Assembly (NCBI RefSeq): GCF_000377785.1
Contig: NZ_KB898724.1
Location: 186,001 to 250,000 of the forward strand
DNA from: Thioalkalivibrio sp. ALJ24
Lineage (GTDB): Bacteria; Pseudomonadota; Gammaproteobacteria; Ectothiorhodospirales; Ectothiorhodospiraceae
Length of the DNA stretch: 64,000 nt
Direction: 5' to 3'
The translations under genes and the position numbers were made by a program. The notes beneath the pieces are model-generated. The model was not told where the DNA came from and did not search any database. It saw only the letters and a list, made by a program, of their open reading frames with translations. Numbering within the stretch: position 1 is the first letter of the stretch; each line of letters opens with the position of its first letter. This document shows positions 9,348 through 19,244 of this stretch, one piece after another.

Positions 9348-10528
9348 TGCGGGGCATGCTGCGAGCAGGGCTGCTTGTGCTGTTGCTGTCGGGTGCGTGG
9401 CTGGCGGGCTGTGGCGGGGAGCCGCCGGAACCCGCGTCCGACGAAGAGGGGACGGCGCTGCGGGTCGCCGATGCCCTGGGCGAGGAGGATCTCGAGGGCT
9501 TTCGCCGGGCCGAGGAGCCGCGCGTGTTCGAGTTCCCGCGGGATCACGGTCCGCATCCGGGGTTTCGCAACGAGTGGTGGTATCTGACCGGCAATCTGGA
9601 GGACCCCGACGGCGGCCGCCACGGGTTCCACATCACCTTCTTCCGGGTGGCGCTGGCGCCGGAGCTGGAAGGCGACCCGGCCTTTCACGGGTCGACCTGG
9701 GCCACGCCGCGTCTGTGGATGGCGCATGCCGCGATCCTCGACGTGGAGGGCGACTGGCACGCCTCGGAGGAGCGCTTCGCCCGGGATGCCGCCGGGCTGG
9801 CGGGTGCCAGCGAGCCGGTGGGCCGGGTGTGGCTGGAGGACTGGCAGCTGGCCGGCCTGGCGGGCGACACCTGGGACCTGCGGTTCACGGTGGACGGGCG
9901 CGAACTGGAGCTGGAGCTGGAACCGGAGCGCGCCCCGGTGCTGCAGGGCGAGGCGGGGCTGAGCCAGAAGGGGCCGGAGCCGGGCAATGCGTCGTACTAC
10001 TATTCGGTCCCGCGGATCGCCGCGCGCGGCACCCTGCGTGGTGCGGACGGGGCGGAACGGGCGCTTTCCGGGCAGGCCTGGCTGGACCGCGAATGGAGCA
10101 GCGGGGCCCTGTCCGACGGCCAGATCGGCTGGAACTGGTTTGCCCTGCAGTTCGACGACGGCACCGACCTGATGTACTACCAGCTGCGGCGCGAGGACGG
10201 CACGCCCCACGAGCTTTCGAAGGGCCGCTGGATGCCGGCCGATGCCCCGGATCACGAGCTGCGCCCGGAGCACGTGGAGCTCGAACCGCTGCGGCATGCG
10301 CGCATGCCTTCGGGGAACCGTTACCCGGTGGTGTGGGAGATGACGGTCACGCCGCCGGATGGCGCCACCCCCCGGCATTTCCGCGTGGAGGCGGTGCGGG
10401 AATCTCAGGAAATGGATACGGTCATTCCGTACTGGGAAGGCGCGGTGGACATCCGTGACGAGGAGGGCGAGCGTCTGGGCCGCGGCTTCGTGGAACTGAC
10501 CGGCTATGAACGCGAGGACCAGGAATGA
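9347..10528 (+). CDS. AttH/CrtC-like lipoprotein (lipocalin-like) of the ABC operon
   Basis: A 393-residue lipoprotein. The signal peptide ends in the lipobox LAGC, with Cys22 as the lipid-anchored residue. The mature part begins with an acidic linker, then PRDHGPHPGFRNEWWYLTGNL and HGFHITFFRVAL, hallmarks of the AttH/carotenoid 1,2-hydratase (CrtC) fold of two lipocalin-like barrels. A second conserved stretch is LDREWSSGAL...GWNWFALQFDDG. AttH-type proteins are commonly encoded beside YbbA/YbbP-like ABC genes. The substrate is not established, and hydratase activity should not be assumed. The start at 9347 has GGGAGG upstream and overlaps the permease stop. Confidence 0.88.
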   Translation: MRGMLRAGLLVLLLSGAWLAGCGGEPPEPASDEEGTALRVADALGEEDLEGFRRAEEPRVFEFPRDHGPHPGFRNEWWYLTGNLEDPDGGRHGFHITFFRVALAPELEGDPAFHGSTWATPRLWMAHAAILDVEGDWHASEERFARDAAGLAGASEPVGRVWLEDWQLAGLAGDTWDLRFTVDGRELELELEPERAPVLQGEAGLSQKGPEPGNASYYYSVPRIAARGTLRGADGAERALSGQAWLDREWSSGALSDGQIGWNWFALQFDDGTDLMYYQLRREDGTPHELSKGRWMPADAPDHELRPEHVELEPLRHARMPSGNRYPVVWEMTVTPPDGATPRHFRVEAVRESQEMDTVIPYWEGAVDIRDEEGERLGRGFVELTGYEREDQE

Positions 10529-11208
10529 ACGGAATGACCGGTGGCAACGCGGATGCCCTGCGGGTGAAGGTGTGGGACTGGCCGACACGGGTGTTCCACT
10601 GGGGGCTGCTGCTGTGTCTGGTGGGGCTGTGGTACACCAGCACCGAATTCATGCTGTTCCGGTGGCACAAGTGGCTGGGCTACACCGTGCTGGGGCTGCT
10701 GCTGTTCCGCATCGTGTGGGGTTTTGTCGGCAGCGAGACGGCGCGTTTCAGTAACTGGCTGGCGGGGCCGGTGACGGTCGCGCGTTACGCGTGGGGCCGG
10801 CTGCGCGGCACCGCCCCCGAATACCTTGGGCACAACCCGCTGGGGGGCTGGGCGATCCTGCTGATGCTGGCGCTGCTGCTGGTGCAGGCGGTGACCGGGC
10901 TGTTCGCCAATGACGACATCTTCAACAAGGGACCACTGGCCGACTCCGTCAGCCGCGACGTCGAACGCGCGATGACGCGGGCCCACAAGGCCAACTTCGA
11001 CCTGCTGCTGATCGTGATCGGGGTCCATGTGCTGGCCGTGTTCACCTATCAGTTCATTCTGCGGATCCGCCTGATTGGCGCGATGATCACCGGCTACAAG
11101 CGCGGGGCCTGGTCGGACCACCCGCATATCGCGAACCCCTGGTTCGGCCTGGTGCTGGCGCTGGTGGTGGCCGCGCTGGTGTTCGGGGTCGGCTCCGCCT
11201 GGGGGTAA
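10525..11208 (+). CDS. Cytochrome b561-family membrane protein
   Basis: A 227-residue protein with four to five membrane helices of the cytochrome b561/Ni-Fe-hydrogenase cytochrome b type. Candidate heme-ligand histidines occur in RVFHWGLL near the start, RWHKWLGY in the second helix region, and AHKANFDLL...GVHVLAVF in later helices. It would carry electrons between the quinone pool and a periplasmic acceptor or donor. Its ATG overlaps the stop of the AttH-like lipoprotein (ATGA), so it is translated with the ABC operon, an unexpected partner that hints at a redox role for this system. The true electron partner is unknown. Confidence 0.87.
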   Translation: MNGMTGGNADALRVKVWDWPTRVFHWGLLLCLVGLWYTSTEFMLFRWHKWLGYTVLGLLLFRIVWGFVGSETARFSNWLAGPVTVARYAWGRLRGTAPEYLGHNPLGGWAILLMLALLLVQAVTGLFANDDIFNKGPLADSVSRDVERAMTRAHKANFDLLLIVIGVHVLAVFTYQFILRIRLIGAMITGYKRGAWSDHPHIANPWFGLVLALVVAALVFGVGSAWG

Positions 11209-11310
11209 CCGGCGGCAGCCAAAGTCGCAGACTCCGCAGTGCCGGCTCCGAGCCCCGCGGCAGCGATCAGGGCCGGGGGCCGACGCCGGGCGGCCAGTGC
11301 CGCGCCGGCG

Positions 11311-14088
11311 TTACATCGCCCGGATGCGTTCGCGTTGCGCGGCGAGCTGCTCGCGGGTGGCCTGCATCTCGGCGACGCGGTCGCGCTCCTTCTGCACGAC
11401 CTCGGCCGGGGCGCGGTCGACGAAGCTCTCGTTGGACAGGCGTTTCTCGCTCTGCTCGAGGTTCTTGTCGAGTTTGGCGATCTCCTTGTCCAGGCGGGCG
11501 AGCTCGGCGTCCTTGTCGATCAGGCCGGCCAGCGGGATTAGCAGCTGCATCTCGTCGACCAGCGCCATCGCCGATTCCGGGGCCTCGTCGCCGGCGTCCA
11601 GCCAGGTGACCTCCTCGGGCTTGCCGAGGAATTCCAGCAGCGCGTGGTGGCGCTGGTAGCGCTCCCGGTCGGCCTCGCTCCAGTTCTTCACCAGCACCGG
11701 CAGCGGCTTGCCCGGGGCGATGTCCATCTCGGCGCGAATGCGGCGCAGCCCGGTGATGAAGTCCTTGACCCAGTCGAGTTCGGCGGTGGCGGTGGCGTCA
11801 TTCGGGAAGCCGTCCTGCGCCGGCCAGCGGCGCTGCACCAGGAACTCGACGTCGTCGCTGATGCCGGCGTGCGGCTTCACACTGGTCCAGATCGCCTCGG
11901 TGATGAACGGGATCACCGGGTGCAGCAGACGCAGCAGGGCCTCGAGCACGCTGACCAGCGTATGGCGCGTGGCACGCTTGACCGCCTCCGGCGTGGCGTC
12001 GTCGTTCAGCACCGGCTTGGTCAGCTCCAGATACCAGTCGCAGTAGTCGTGCCAGGTGAACTCGTAGAGCGTCTGCGCGGCCAGGTCGAAGCGGTAGGCG
12101 TCGAGCTGCTGCGTGGCCGTTGCGGCAGTTTCGGCCAGGCGGTCGAGGATCCAGCGATCGGCCAGGGTGCGATGTTCCGCGGTGTCCCCTGCGGCCGTGC
12201 AGTCGTGGCCCTCGACGTTCATCAGCACGAAGCGCGAGGCGTTCCACAGCTTGTTGCAGAAGTTGCGGTAGCCCTCGATGCGGCCGAGGTCGAACTTGAT
12301 GTCGCGCCCGGTGGTGGCCAGGGCGGCCAGGGTGAAGCGCAGGGCATCGGTGCCGAAGGCGGGGAAGCCGTCGGGGAAGGCCTTGCGCGTGGTCTTCTCG
12401 ATCTTCTTCGCCATCTGCGGCTGCATCAGGCCCCGGGTGCGCTTGGCCACCAGGTCGTCGGCGCTGATGCCGTCGATCAGGTCAATCGGGTCGATCACGT
12501 TGCCCTTGGACTTGGACATCTTCTGGCCTTCCGAATCGCGGATCAGGCCGGTGACGTACACCTCGCGAAACGGCACGTCGCCCATGAAGTGCTCGCCCAT
12601 CATGATCATGCGGGCGACCCAGAAGAAGATGATGTCGAAGCCGGTGACCAGCACGCTGGTCGGGTAGAAGTCGCGCAGTTCCGGCGTCTGCTCCGGCCAG
12701 CCGAGGGTGGAGAACGGCCACAGGGCCGAGCTGAACCAGGTGTCGAGGACGTCCTCGTCCTGTTCCAGCGCCACCTCGGCGCCCAGGCCGTGCTTCTCGC
12801 GCACCTCGGCCTCGGAGCGCCCGACGTAGACGTTGCCGTCCGGGTCGTACCAGGCCGGGATGCGGTGACCCCACCAGATCTGGCGCGAGATGCACCAGTC
12901 CTCGATGTTGCGCATCCACTCGAAGTAGGTCTTCGACCAGTTCTCCGGCACGAAGCGGATGCGGCCGTCCTCCACCGCCTTGATCGCCGGTTCGGCCAGC
13001 GGGCCGGCCTTCACGTACCACTGGTCGGTCAGGTAGGGCTCGACCACGGTGCCGGAGCGATCGCCGCGCGGGACCATCAGGCGGTGGTCCTCGGTCTTTT
13101 CCAGCAGGCCGAGGTGATCCATATCGGCGACCACGCGCTTGCGGGCCTCATAGCGGTCCAGTCCGCGGTAGGCCTCGGGCACGTTGTCGTTCAGGCAGGC
13201 GTCGATGGTCAGGATGTTGATCACCGGCAGGTCGTGGCGCTGACCCATCGCGTAGTCGTTGAAGTCGTGCGCCGGGGTGATCTTCACGCAGCCGGAGCCG
13301 AACTCGGACTCGACGTAGTCGTCGGCGATGATCGGGATCTCGCGCCCGACCAGCGGCAGGCGGATCGTCCTGCCGATCAGGTCGCGGTAGCGTTCGTCTT
13401 CCGGGTGCACCGCGACGGCAGTGTCGCCCAGCATGGTCTCCGGTCGCGTGGTGGCCACGGTCAGGTGCCCGGAGCCGTCGGCCAGCGGATAGCGGAAGTG
13501 CCACAGGTGGCCGTTTTCCTCTTCCGACAGCACCTCCAGGTCGGACAGCGCGGTGTGCAGCACCGGGTCCCAGTTGACCAGGCGCTTGCCGCGGTAGATC
13601 AGGCCTTCCTCATGCAGGCGCACGAAGACCTCGAGCACCGCCTCGGACAGGCCGTCGTCCATGGTGAAGCGCTCGCGCGACCAGTCCACCGAATCGCCCA
13701 GCCGGCGCATCTGGCGGGTGATGGTGCCGCCGGATTCGTTCTTCCAGTCCCAGACAGCGCGCACGAATTCCTCGCGCCCGAGGTCGTGGCGGGTCTTTTC
13801 CTGCGCCGCCAGCTGGCGCTCGACCACCATCTGCGTGGCGATCCCGGCATGGTCGGTACCGCCCTGCCACAGGGTGCGGTCGCCGTGCATGCGCCGGTAG
13901 CGGATCAGGGTGTCCATCAGCGTGTGCTGGAACGCATGCCCCATGTGGAGCGTGCCGGTCACATTCGGTGGCGGCAGCAGGATGCAGTAGTTCGCCTCGC
14001 CCGTCTCCGGCGGCGCGAAGATGTTCGCAGCCTCCCAGCGTTCGTACTGGGCCTGTTCGATGCTCTTGGGGTCGAAGCTCTTGTCCAT
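11311..14088 (-). CDS. valS: Valyl-tRNA synthetase
   Basis: ValRS charges tRNA-Val. The 925-residue product has class I signatures HMGH at 48-51 (within [13 protein letters not shown]) and KMSKS at 523-527. The large CP1 editing insertion includes [17 protein letters not shown] and [15 protein letters not shown] is present further on. The C-terminal coiled-coil arm, which contacts tRNA, is seen from about residue 860 ([22 protein letters not shown]). Length and order agree with other gammaproteobacterial ValRS. In E. coli holC lies just upstream of valS; here holC is nearby but separated by an outer-membrane protein gene on the other strand. Confidence 0.98.
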   Translation of the reverse strand: MDKSFDPKSIEQAQYERWEAANIFAPPETGEANYCILLPPPNVTGTLHMGHAFQHTLMDTLIRYRRMHGDRTLWQGGTDHAGIATQMVVERQLAAQEKTRHDLGREEFVRAVWDWKNESGGTITRQMRRLGDSVDWSRERFTMDDGLSEAVLEVFVRLHEEGLIYRGKRLVNWDPVLHTALSDLEVLSEEENGHLWHFRYPLADGSGHLTVATTRPETMLGDTAVAVHPEDERYRDLIGRTIRLPLVGREIPIIADDYVESEFGSGCVKITPAHDFNDYAMGQRHDLPVINILTIDACLNDNVPEAYRGLDRYEARKRVVADMDHLGLLEKTEDHRLMVPRGDRSGTVVEPYLTDQWYVKAGPLAEPAIKAVEDGRIRFVPENWSKTYFEWMRNIEDWCISRQIWWGHRIPAWYDPDGNVYVGRSEAEVREKHGLGAEVALEQDEDVLDTWFSSALWPFSTLGWPEQTPELRDFYPTSVLVTGFDIIFFWVARMIMMGEHFMGDVPFREVYVTGLIRDSEGQKMSKSKGNVIDPIDLIDGISADDLVAKRTRGLMQPQMAKKIEKTTRKAFPDGFPAFGTDALRFTLAALATTGRDIKFDLGRIEGYRNFCNKLWNASRFVLMNVEGHDCTAAGDTAEHRTLADRWILDRLAETAATATQQLDAYRFDLAAQTLYEFTWHDYCDWYLELTKPVLNDDATPEAVKRATRHTLVSVLEALLRLLHPVIPFITEAIWTSVKPHAGISDDVEFLVQRRWPAQDGFPNDATATAELDWVKDFITGLRRIRAEMDIAPGKPLPVLVKNWSEADRERYQRHHALLEFLGKPEEVTWLDAGDEAPESAMALVDEMQLLIPLAGLIDKDAELARLDKEIAKLDKNLEQSEKRLSNESFVDRAPAEVVQKERDRVAEMQATREQLAAQRERIRAM

Positions 14089-14273
14089 GGTCGGGCCGGG
14101 CTCGGGGTATGGATGGGAAAGCCGGGCATTATAACGAGCCGTTCGGGCCGTGACCCGTTTCGTCCGGGTGCACTGTCGAAACCCTCGTCTGGTGTGAGAG
14201 AATCGTCAGAAGTTGATGGACCGGGGGTGTCGCGCGGGCGTGCCGGCACCTCCCATATCGAGGAGAACGATTG

Positions 14274-14876
14274 ATGTTCGGGAAAGGCAAGATTGCGGCC
14301 GCCGTGGGCGGTGCCCTGATGCTGGCCGGAGGCCTGTCCGCGGCCCAGGCCGACACCTTCCACGGCGGATACGTCGGCGGCCAGCTGGTGATCGTGGACT
14401 ACGATTTTGATGTGGATCCCGGCCCCTCCCTGTCGGACAGCGACGTGGGCATCGGCGGTCTGATCGGTACCGGTACCACCGAGAACGACTATTACCTGGG
14501 CGTGGAGCTCGACTTCTGGCTGGATCAGGCCGACGACTCGGCCACCCGGAACGGGACGGATTACGACGTGGACGTCAAGCACAGCTATGGCGTGAACCTG
14601 CGTCTCGGCCGGGTCTTCAACGACGACCTGCTGGTCTACGGTCTGCTGGGTTACCAGGGCACCAAGGCCAAGGTGTCCGCCGAAGGGCTTGGTTCGGATT
14701 CCGAGACCTTCGAGGGTGGCCGCGGGGGCGCGGGTGTCGAGTATCAGCTCGACAACCGCATGTTCTTCCGTGGCGAGTATTCGCAGACCTTCCACGGAGA
14801 TGAAACCGTGCTTGGCGGGGTCGAGGTGGATCCGGATTCCTGGCAGGTGAAGGGCGCGATCGGCTACCGCTTCTGA
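14274..14876 (+). CDS. Small outer-membrane beta-barrel protein
   Basis: A 200-residue precursor. The signal peptide MFGKGKIAAAVGGALMLAGG runs to a cleavage site after AAQA, and the mature part starts DTFHGGYVGGQLVIVDYDF. Alternating hydrophobic strands, Gly and aromatic residues and a C-terminal GAIGYRF with terminal Phe indicate an eight-stranded OmpA/OmpW-like barrel. The peptide is acidic, as expected for a salt-adapted envelope. The ATG at 14274 is preceded by GGAG eight bases away; an in-frame TTG lies just before it. It stands alone, divergent from valS, and ends at a strong terminator. No specific function can be assigned. Confidence 0.85.
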   Translation: MFGKGKIAAAVGGALMLAGGLSAAQADTFHGGYVGGQLVIVDYDFDVDPGPSLSDSDVGIGGLIGTGTTENDYYLGVELDFWLDQADDSATRNGTDYDVDVKHSYGVNLRLGRVFNDDLLVYGLLGYQGTKAKVSAEGLGSDSETFEGGRGGAGVEYQLDNRMFFRGEYSQTFHGDETVLGGVEVDPDSWQVKGAIGYRF

Positions 14877-14903
14877 GCGTTGCGCGCGCCCCGGGATGAA
14901 AAA

Positions 14904-14943
14904 GGCCCCGCACGCCTGAGTGGCGTGCGGGGCCTTGTCGTTT
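14904..14943. terminator. Bidirectional intrinsic terminator between the barrel gene and holC
   Basis: A 13-bp perfect GC-rich stem (14904-14916 with 14922-14934) with a five-base loop is flanked by AAAAA on the left and a T-rich run on the right. It serves the barrel gene from one side and could serve the convergent holC transcript from the other. Confidence 0.85.
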
Positions 14944-15024
14944 CCGAAATGCCCGTTTGCCCGGGAAGTCTGCGGGATCGACGCGGGGCCCGGGCGGAGC
15001 CCCGGCTCACGACGCAGGCGGGAC

Positions 15025-15444
15025 TCACAGGGCGTGATGTTCCAGCGGATAGCCGCGGTCGCGGAAGTAGCGCCAGCGGGCGCGACCGGCGGCGCGGCCG
15101 GTGTCGTCGCCGCCGACGATGTCGGCCACGCGCTCGAAGCGTCCGCAGTATTCGGGGACCTCGGCGGCCAGATTGACCAGCACGTCGCAGTGGGTGGTCG
15201 GGGCGCGGGAATCGTGCAGGGTCACCGGCACGTCGGGGGTGTCCACTTCGGTGGCGTGCGGCAGGAAGGCGGTGTCGCGGAAGGTCCACAGCCATTCGTC
15301 CAGGCTCTGCGTCAGGGCCGGATCCCCGGTGTGCACGTGCACCCGGTGGCCCTGGCGCGAGGCCTTCTCGGCCAGCTTGCAGGCCAGGCGCAGGCGCGCG
15401 TCAGGACGGGCGTCCTGCAGCAGGTAGAAGGTGACGCGGGTCAT
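15025..15444 (-). CDS. holC: DNA polymerase III chi subunit
   Basis: A 139-residue cytoplasmic protein matching HolC, which links the clamp-loader psi subunit to single-strand-binding protein. It begins MTRVTFYLLQDARPDARLRLACKLAEKA and has the family motifs VHVHTGDPALTQSLDEWLW, FLPH and DVLVNLAAEVPEYCGRFERVADIV. Length is close to the 147 residues of E. coli chi. It lies 13 bp downstream of pepA, the same pepA-holC order seen in E. coli. Confidence 0.95.
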   Translation of the reverse strand: MTRVTFYLLQDARPDARLRLACKLAEKASRQGHRVHVHTGDPALTQSLDEWLWTFRDTAFLPHATEVDTPDVPVTLHDSRAPTTHCDVLVNLAAEVPEYCGRFERVADIVGGDDTGRAAGRARWRYFRDRGYPLEHHAL

Positions 15445-15457
15445 GCGCCGGCCTCCC

Positions 15458-16936
15458 TCAGGCCTGATCCAGCAGGTACTGCATCAGCATCGGGACCGGG
15501 CGGCCGGTCGCGCCCTTTTCCTTGCCGCTCTTCCAGGCCACCCCGGCGATGTCGACGTGCGCCCAGTTGTAGTCCTCGGTGTAGCGTGACAGGAAGCAGC
15601 CGGCGGTGATGGTACCCGCCGGGCGGCCGCCGATATTGGCCATGTCGGCGAAGTTGCTCTTGAGCTGTTCCTGGTACTCCGGCCACAACGGCAGCTGCCA
15701 GCCGCGGTCGCCGGTTTCCTCGCCGGCCTGTTGCAGCCGTTTGACCAGACGGTCGTCGTTGCCCAGCAGTGCGGCGCCCTGATGCCCGAGGGCGATGATG
15801 CAGGCGCCGGTGAGGGTGGCGATGTCGATCACCGCCTTCGGCTTGTAGCGCTCCACCCAGGTCAGGGCATCGGCCAGCACCAGACGGCCCTCGGCGTCGG
15901 TGTTGAGGATCTCGACGGTCTGCCCGGACAGGGTGTGGATGATGTCCCCGGGCCGGGTGGCGCGGCCGTCCGGCATGTTCTCGGCGCTGGTGACCACGCC
16001 GACCACGTTGATCGGCAGGCCCAGTTCGCATACCGCCTCGATGACCCCGAACACGCTGGCGGCGCCGCACATGTCGTATTTCATCTCGTCCATCTCGGCG
16101 CCCGGCTTGAGCGAGATGCCGCCGGTGTCGAAGGTGATGCCCTTGCCGACGAACACTACCGGGGCATCGTCCTTGTTGCCGCCGCGGTACTCCATCGCGA
16201 TCAGGCGCGGCGGGCGCTCGGATCCCCGGCCGACGGCGAGGATGGCCCCGGCGCCCAGGGCCTCCAGTTCGTGTTCGTCGAGCACGGTGGTCTCGAGATG
16301 GTCATACTGTTCGGCGAGCCGGCAGGCGGTGTCGGCGAGGGATTCGGGATGGCAGACGTTGGGCGGGGTGTTGCCCAGGTCCTTCGCCCGGTTCATGCCG
16401 GTGACGATGGCCGCGGCCTCGCTGCAGGCCTTCTTCGCCGCATCGGCGTGGCCGCGGTCCACGGCGAGCTGGACCTTTTCGAGCTTGACCGGGCGGGTCT
16501 CTTCCTTGCCCTTGAACTCGAAGAAGCGGTAGGCGGCGTCGCCGAGGGCGGTCACCAAGGTCTGTACGGTCCAGGCGATGTCCTTGCCGCGCGGGACGAA
16601 GTCCTCCACCGCAATCACCGCGCTGTCGGCCGGGCGCTCCACCAGCGCGCCGGCGAGGGCCTGGCAGGCCTTGCGCGCGGCGCGGGCGTCGTAGTCCTTC
16701 TTCGCGCCCAGGCCGACCAGCAGCGCGGAACCCTTGCGTCCGGTGCCGGGCACCAGCAGGCGCGACCCGGCGTCACCGTCCATCTCGCCGGCCTTGAGCA
16801 GGGCCGCGAGATCGCCGTCGCGGGCCGCGTCCAGGGCCTGCGCGCCCGGGGCCGGCTTGCGCCGGTGGCTGACGGCGGCGGCACGGATCCCGGCGCGGGG
16901 TTTGTCGACGGTGGAGGTGGTGACGGAGAATTGCAT
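15458..16936 (-). CDS. pepA: Cytosol (leucyl) aminopeptidase PepA
   Basis: A 492-residue M17 metallopeptidase that removes N-terminal residues from peptides; in E. coli it is also an accessory factor in site-specific recombination and a transcriptional regulator. The C-terminal catalytic half shows the metal-binding GKGITFDTGGISLKPG and the family signature NTDAEGRLVLADAL. The frame is open further upstream, but the ATG at 16936 has GAGG before it and starts the conserved MQFSVTT, so it is preferred. It is divergent from lptF, with about 98 bp between the starts, as in E. coli, so the two share a promoter region. holC follows. Confidence 0.97.
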   Translation of the reverse strand: MQFSVTTSTVDKPRAGIRAAAVSHRRKPAPGAQALDAARDGDLAALLKAGEMDGDAGSRLLVPGTGRKGSALLVGLGAKKDYDARAARKACQALAGALVERPADSAVIAVEDFVPRGKDIAWTVQTLVTALGDAAYRFFEFKGKEETRPVKLEKVQLAVDRGHADAAKKACSEAAAIVTGMNRAKDLGNTPPNVCHPESLADTACRLAEQYDHLETTVLDEHELEALGAGAILAVGRGSERPPRLIAMEYRGGNKDDAPVVFVGKGITFDTGGISLKPGAEMDEMKYDMCGAASVFGVIEAVCELGLPINVVGVVTSAENMPDGRATRPGDIIHTLSGQTVEILNTDAEGRLVLADALTWVERYKPKAVIDIATLTGACIIALGHQGAALLGNDDRLVKRLQQAGEETGDRGWQLPLWPEYQEQLKSNFADMANIGGRPAGTITAGCFLSRYTEDYNWAHVDIAGVAWKSGKEKGATGRPVPMLMQYLLDQA

Positions 16937-17034
16937 GGGCGCCTCGCGGAATGAAGATGAATGATCTCCAGTGATACTACCAGCGCGCCGCCGGGGCGCA
17001 CTATGCACACCGACGGCGTGGATACGGGCCGCGC

Positions 17035-18147
17035 ATGATCCTGCGCCGGGCCGAGCGCTTCGTTGCGCGCGAACTCCTGGTGACCCAGGCGGCGGTCACC
17101 TTGGTGCTGCTGCTGGTGATCGTCGGCGGGGTGCTCGCGCGCGTGCTGCAGGACGTGGCCGAGGGCAGCGTGCCGGCGGATTTCCTGCCGGCGCTGGTGG
17201 GCTTCGGCGCGTTCAAGGGCATCGTCTACCTGTGGCCGGTGGCGCTGTTTCTGGGGTTCATGCTGGTGCTCGGCCGGATGCAGCGCGACAGCGAACTGAT
17301 CGCGCTGCAGTCGGGCGGGATGTCGTTCGCCGCGCTGTATCGCGCCCTGTTCCTGGTGGCCGGACCTGCGGCCATCCTGCTGGCGGCGCTGATGAACACC
17401 GTGGTGCCCTGGACCGAGGGCGAGGTGGACCGCATGCGCGATCTGGCCGACCAGCGGTCGGACCTGGTGGGGATCGCGCCGGGGCAGTTCCTGGAGTCGC
17501 GCGTGGGGGAGCAGGTGTTCTTCGCCGAGCGCCTGAGCGATGACCGCGAGGCGCTGGAGGAGGTCTTCATCTACCGCGAGGTGGACGGCGAGGCGCAGGT
17601 CACGGTGGCCGCGCGCGCGATCCCCGATCCCGGGGCCGAGGGCAGCGGCTTCCTGGTGCTGGAGGACGGTTACCGCTACGTCGGCACTCCGGGCAGCGGG
17701 GCCTTTCGCATGCTGGAATTCGAGCGCCTGCGCACGCAGATCACCGAGCCCGACCCGGGCGCCGAGCGGCGCAGCCTGGAGGCGCACTCCACGCCGGAGC
17801 TGTGGGCCGAGCGGGACGACCACGAGGTGCGTGCCGAACTGGAGTGGCGCTTTGCCATGCCGCTGTCGATCGTGGTCCTGACGCTGATCGCCCTGCCGCT
17901 GTCGCTGGTGCCGCCGCGCAGCGGGCGCTACGCGCGCATCCCCGCGGCGATCGGGGTGTACGTGCTGTACGCCAACTTCCTGATCCTGGGCCAGGGGCAA
18001 CTGGCGGACGGCCAGGTGCCCCTGGCCGTGGGGCTGTGGTGGGCGCACGGCGCGATGCTTGCGCTGTGGCTGCTGCTGGCCTGGCGCAAGGGCCTGCTGC
18101 GCCGGCCGCGCCGGGGTGCCGGCCCGCCGGTGGGGGATCCGGCATGA
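17035..18147 (+). CDS. lptF: LPS export permease LptF
   Basis: A 370-residue inner-membrane protein, half of the LptB2FG transporter that extracts lipopolysaccharide toward LptC. Three N-terminal helices (about 15-40, 55-80, 100-125) are followed by a periplasmic jellyroll domain (about 130-270) and three more helices (to about 355). The segment ALQSGGMSFAALYRALFLVAGPAAI matches the coupling region of the LptF family. The stop overlaps the lptG start (ATGA), so equal amounts are expected. It is divergent from pepA. Confidence 0.96.
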   Translation: MILRRAERFVARELLVTQAAVTLVLLLVIVGGVLARVLQDVAEGSVPADFLPALVGFGAFKGIVYLWPVALFLGFMLVLGRMQRDSELIALQSGGMSFAALYRALFLVAGPAAILLAALMNTVVPWTEGEVDRMRDLADQRSDLVGIAPGQFLESRVGEQVFFAERLSDDREALEEVFIYREVDGEAQVTVAARAIPDPGAEGSGFLVLEDGYRYVGTPGSGAFRMLEFERLRTQITEPDPGAERRSLEAHSTPELWAERDDHEVRAELEWRFAMPLSIVVLTLIALPLSLVPPRSGRYARIPAAIGVYVLYANFLILGQGQLADGQVPLAVGLWWAHGAMLALWLLLAWRKGLLRRPRRGAGPPVGDPA

Positions 18148-19208
18148 CCACGGTGCTGGGGCGCTACATCATCCGCCAGGTGCTGCTGGGGACCGCGCTG
18201 GCGGTGCTGCTGCTGGTCGCGCTGGATGCGGTATTCGCGCTGATCGACGAGCTGCGGGACATCGGCCGCGGCGATTACGGCGTGGCGCAGGCGCTGATGT
18301 ACGTGGCGCTGACGCTGCCGCGGCGGATGTACGAGATGATGCCGCCGGCGGCCCTGCTCGGCGGGCTGCTGCTGCTGGGCAACCTGGCGGCGGGCAGCGA
18401 GCTGACGGCGATGCGCGCCGCCGGGATGACCCTCGGTCGCTTCGTCTCGTGGGTGATGCAGGGCGGGCTGATCGTGGTGCTGGTGATGGTCGCGATCGGC
18501 GAGTTCGTTGCGCCGGTGGCGGAGAACCGCGCGCAGAGCCTCAAGGCGACCGCTTTCGACCGCGAACTGAGCGTCGGCTCGATGGGGCTGTGGGCGCGCG
18601 ACGGGCGGCGCATCGTGCATGCCGAGGCCGTGCTGCCGGATGACCGGCTCGCGGGCGTGCGCGTGATCGAACTGGGCGAGGATCGGCGCCCGCGCGAGAT
18701 CACCCGGGCTGCGGGTGCGCGCCACGTGGACGGCGAGTGGTGGCTGGAGGACGTGGAACGCTCGCGCCCGGATTTCGACGGGGTGGTGACGGAACATGCC
18801 GATGAGGAACGCGTGGAGCGTCTGATCGCCCCGGAATACTTCTCGGTGCTGGTGGTGGAACCCGCGCAGATGGGGGCGCGCGATCTTCATCGTTACATAC
18901 AGTACCTGCAGGAAAACCGCCTGGATTCCGCGCCCTACGAGGTGGCCTTCTGGCAGCGCCTGACCCTGCCGGCCTCGACCTGGGTGATGCTGCTGCTGGC
19001 GATCCCGTTCCTGTTCGGGTCGCAGCGAGAGGGCGGGGCCGGACGCCGGCTGTTCGTGGGGATCGCGATCGGGGTGTCGTTCGCGATCGTGATGCGGGCG
19101 ATGACCCATGTCGGACTGGTGTTCGCGCTGCCGCCGGTGCTGGCGGCCAGTGTGCCGGTGCTGCTGTTCCTGGTCGCGGGGCTGCTGGGGCTGCGGCGCG
19201 TGGCATGA
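18144..19208 (+). CDS. lptG: LPS export permease LptG
   Basis: A 354-residue partner of LptF with the same layout: helices near 12-35, 60-80 and 98-120, a periplasmic jellyroll and three C-terminal helices. The N-terminal MTTVLGRYIIRQVLLGTALA and the coupling segment AAGSELTAMRAAGMTLGRFV are typical of LptG. The reading frame extends upstream into lptF, but the ATG at 18144 overlapping the lptF stop is the clear start. The pair marks an LPS-bearing Gram-negative cell. Confidence 0.96.
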   Translation: MTTVLGRYIIRQVLLGTALAVLLLVALDAVFALIDELRDIGRGDYGVAQALMYVALTLPRRMYEMMPPAALLGGLLLLGNLAAGSELTAMRAAGMTLGRFVSWVMQGGLIVVLVMVAIGEFVAPVAENRAQSLKATAFDRELSVGSMGLWARDGRRIVHAEAVLPDDRLAGVRVIELGEDRRPREITRAAGARHVDGEWWLEDVERSRPDFDGVVTEHADEERVERLIAPEYFSVLVVEPAQMGARDLHRYIQYLQENRLDSAPYEVAFWQRLTLPASTWVMLLLAIPFLFGSQREGGAGRRLFVGIAIGVSFAIVMRAMTHVGLVFALPPVLAASVPVLLFLVAGLLGLRRVA

Positions 19209-19244
19209 TGTGACGCGGAGCATCGACGACCGGAGAACGACGTA

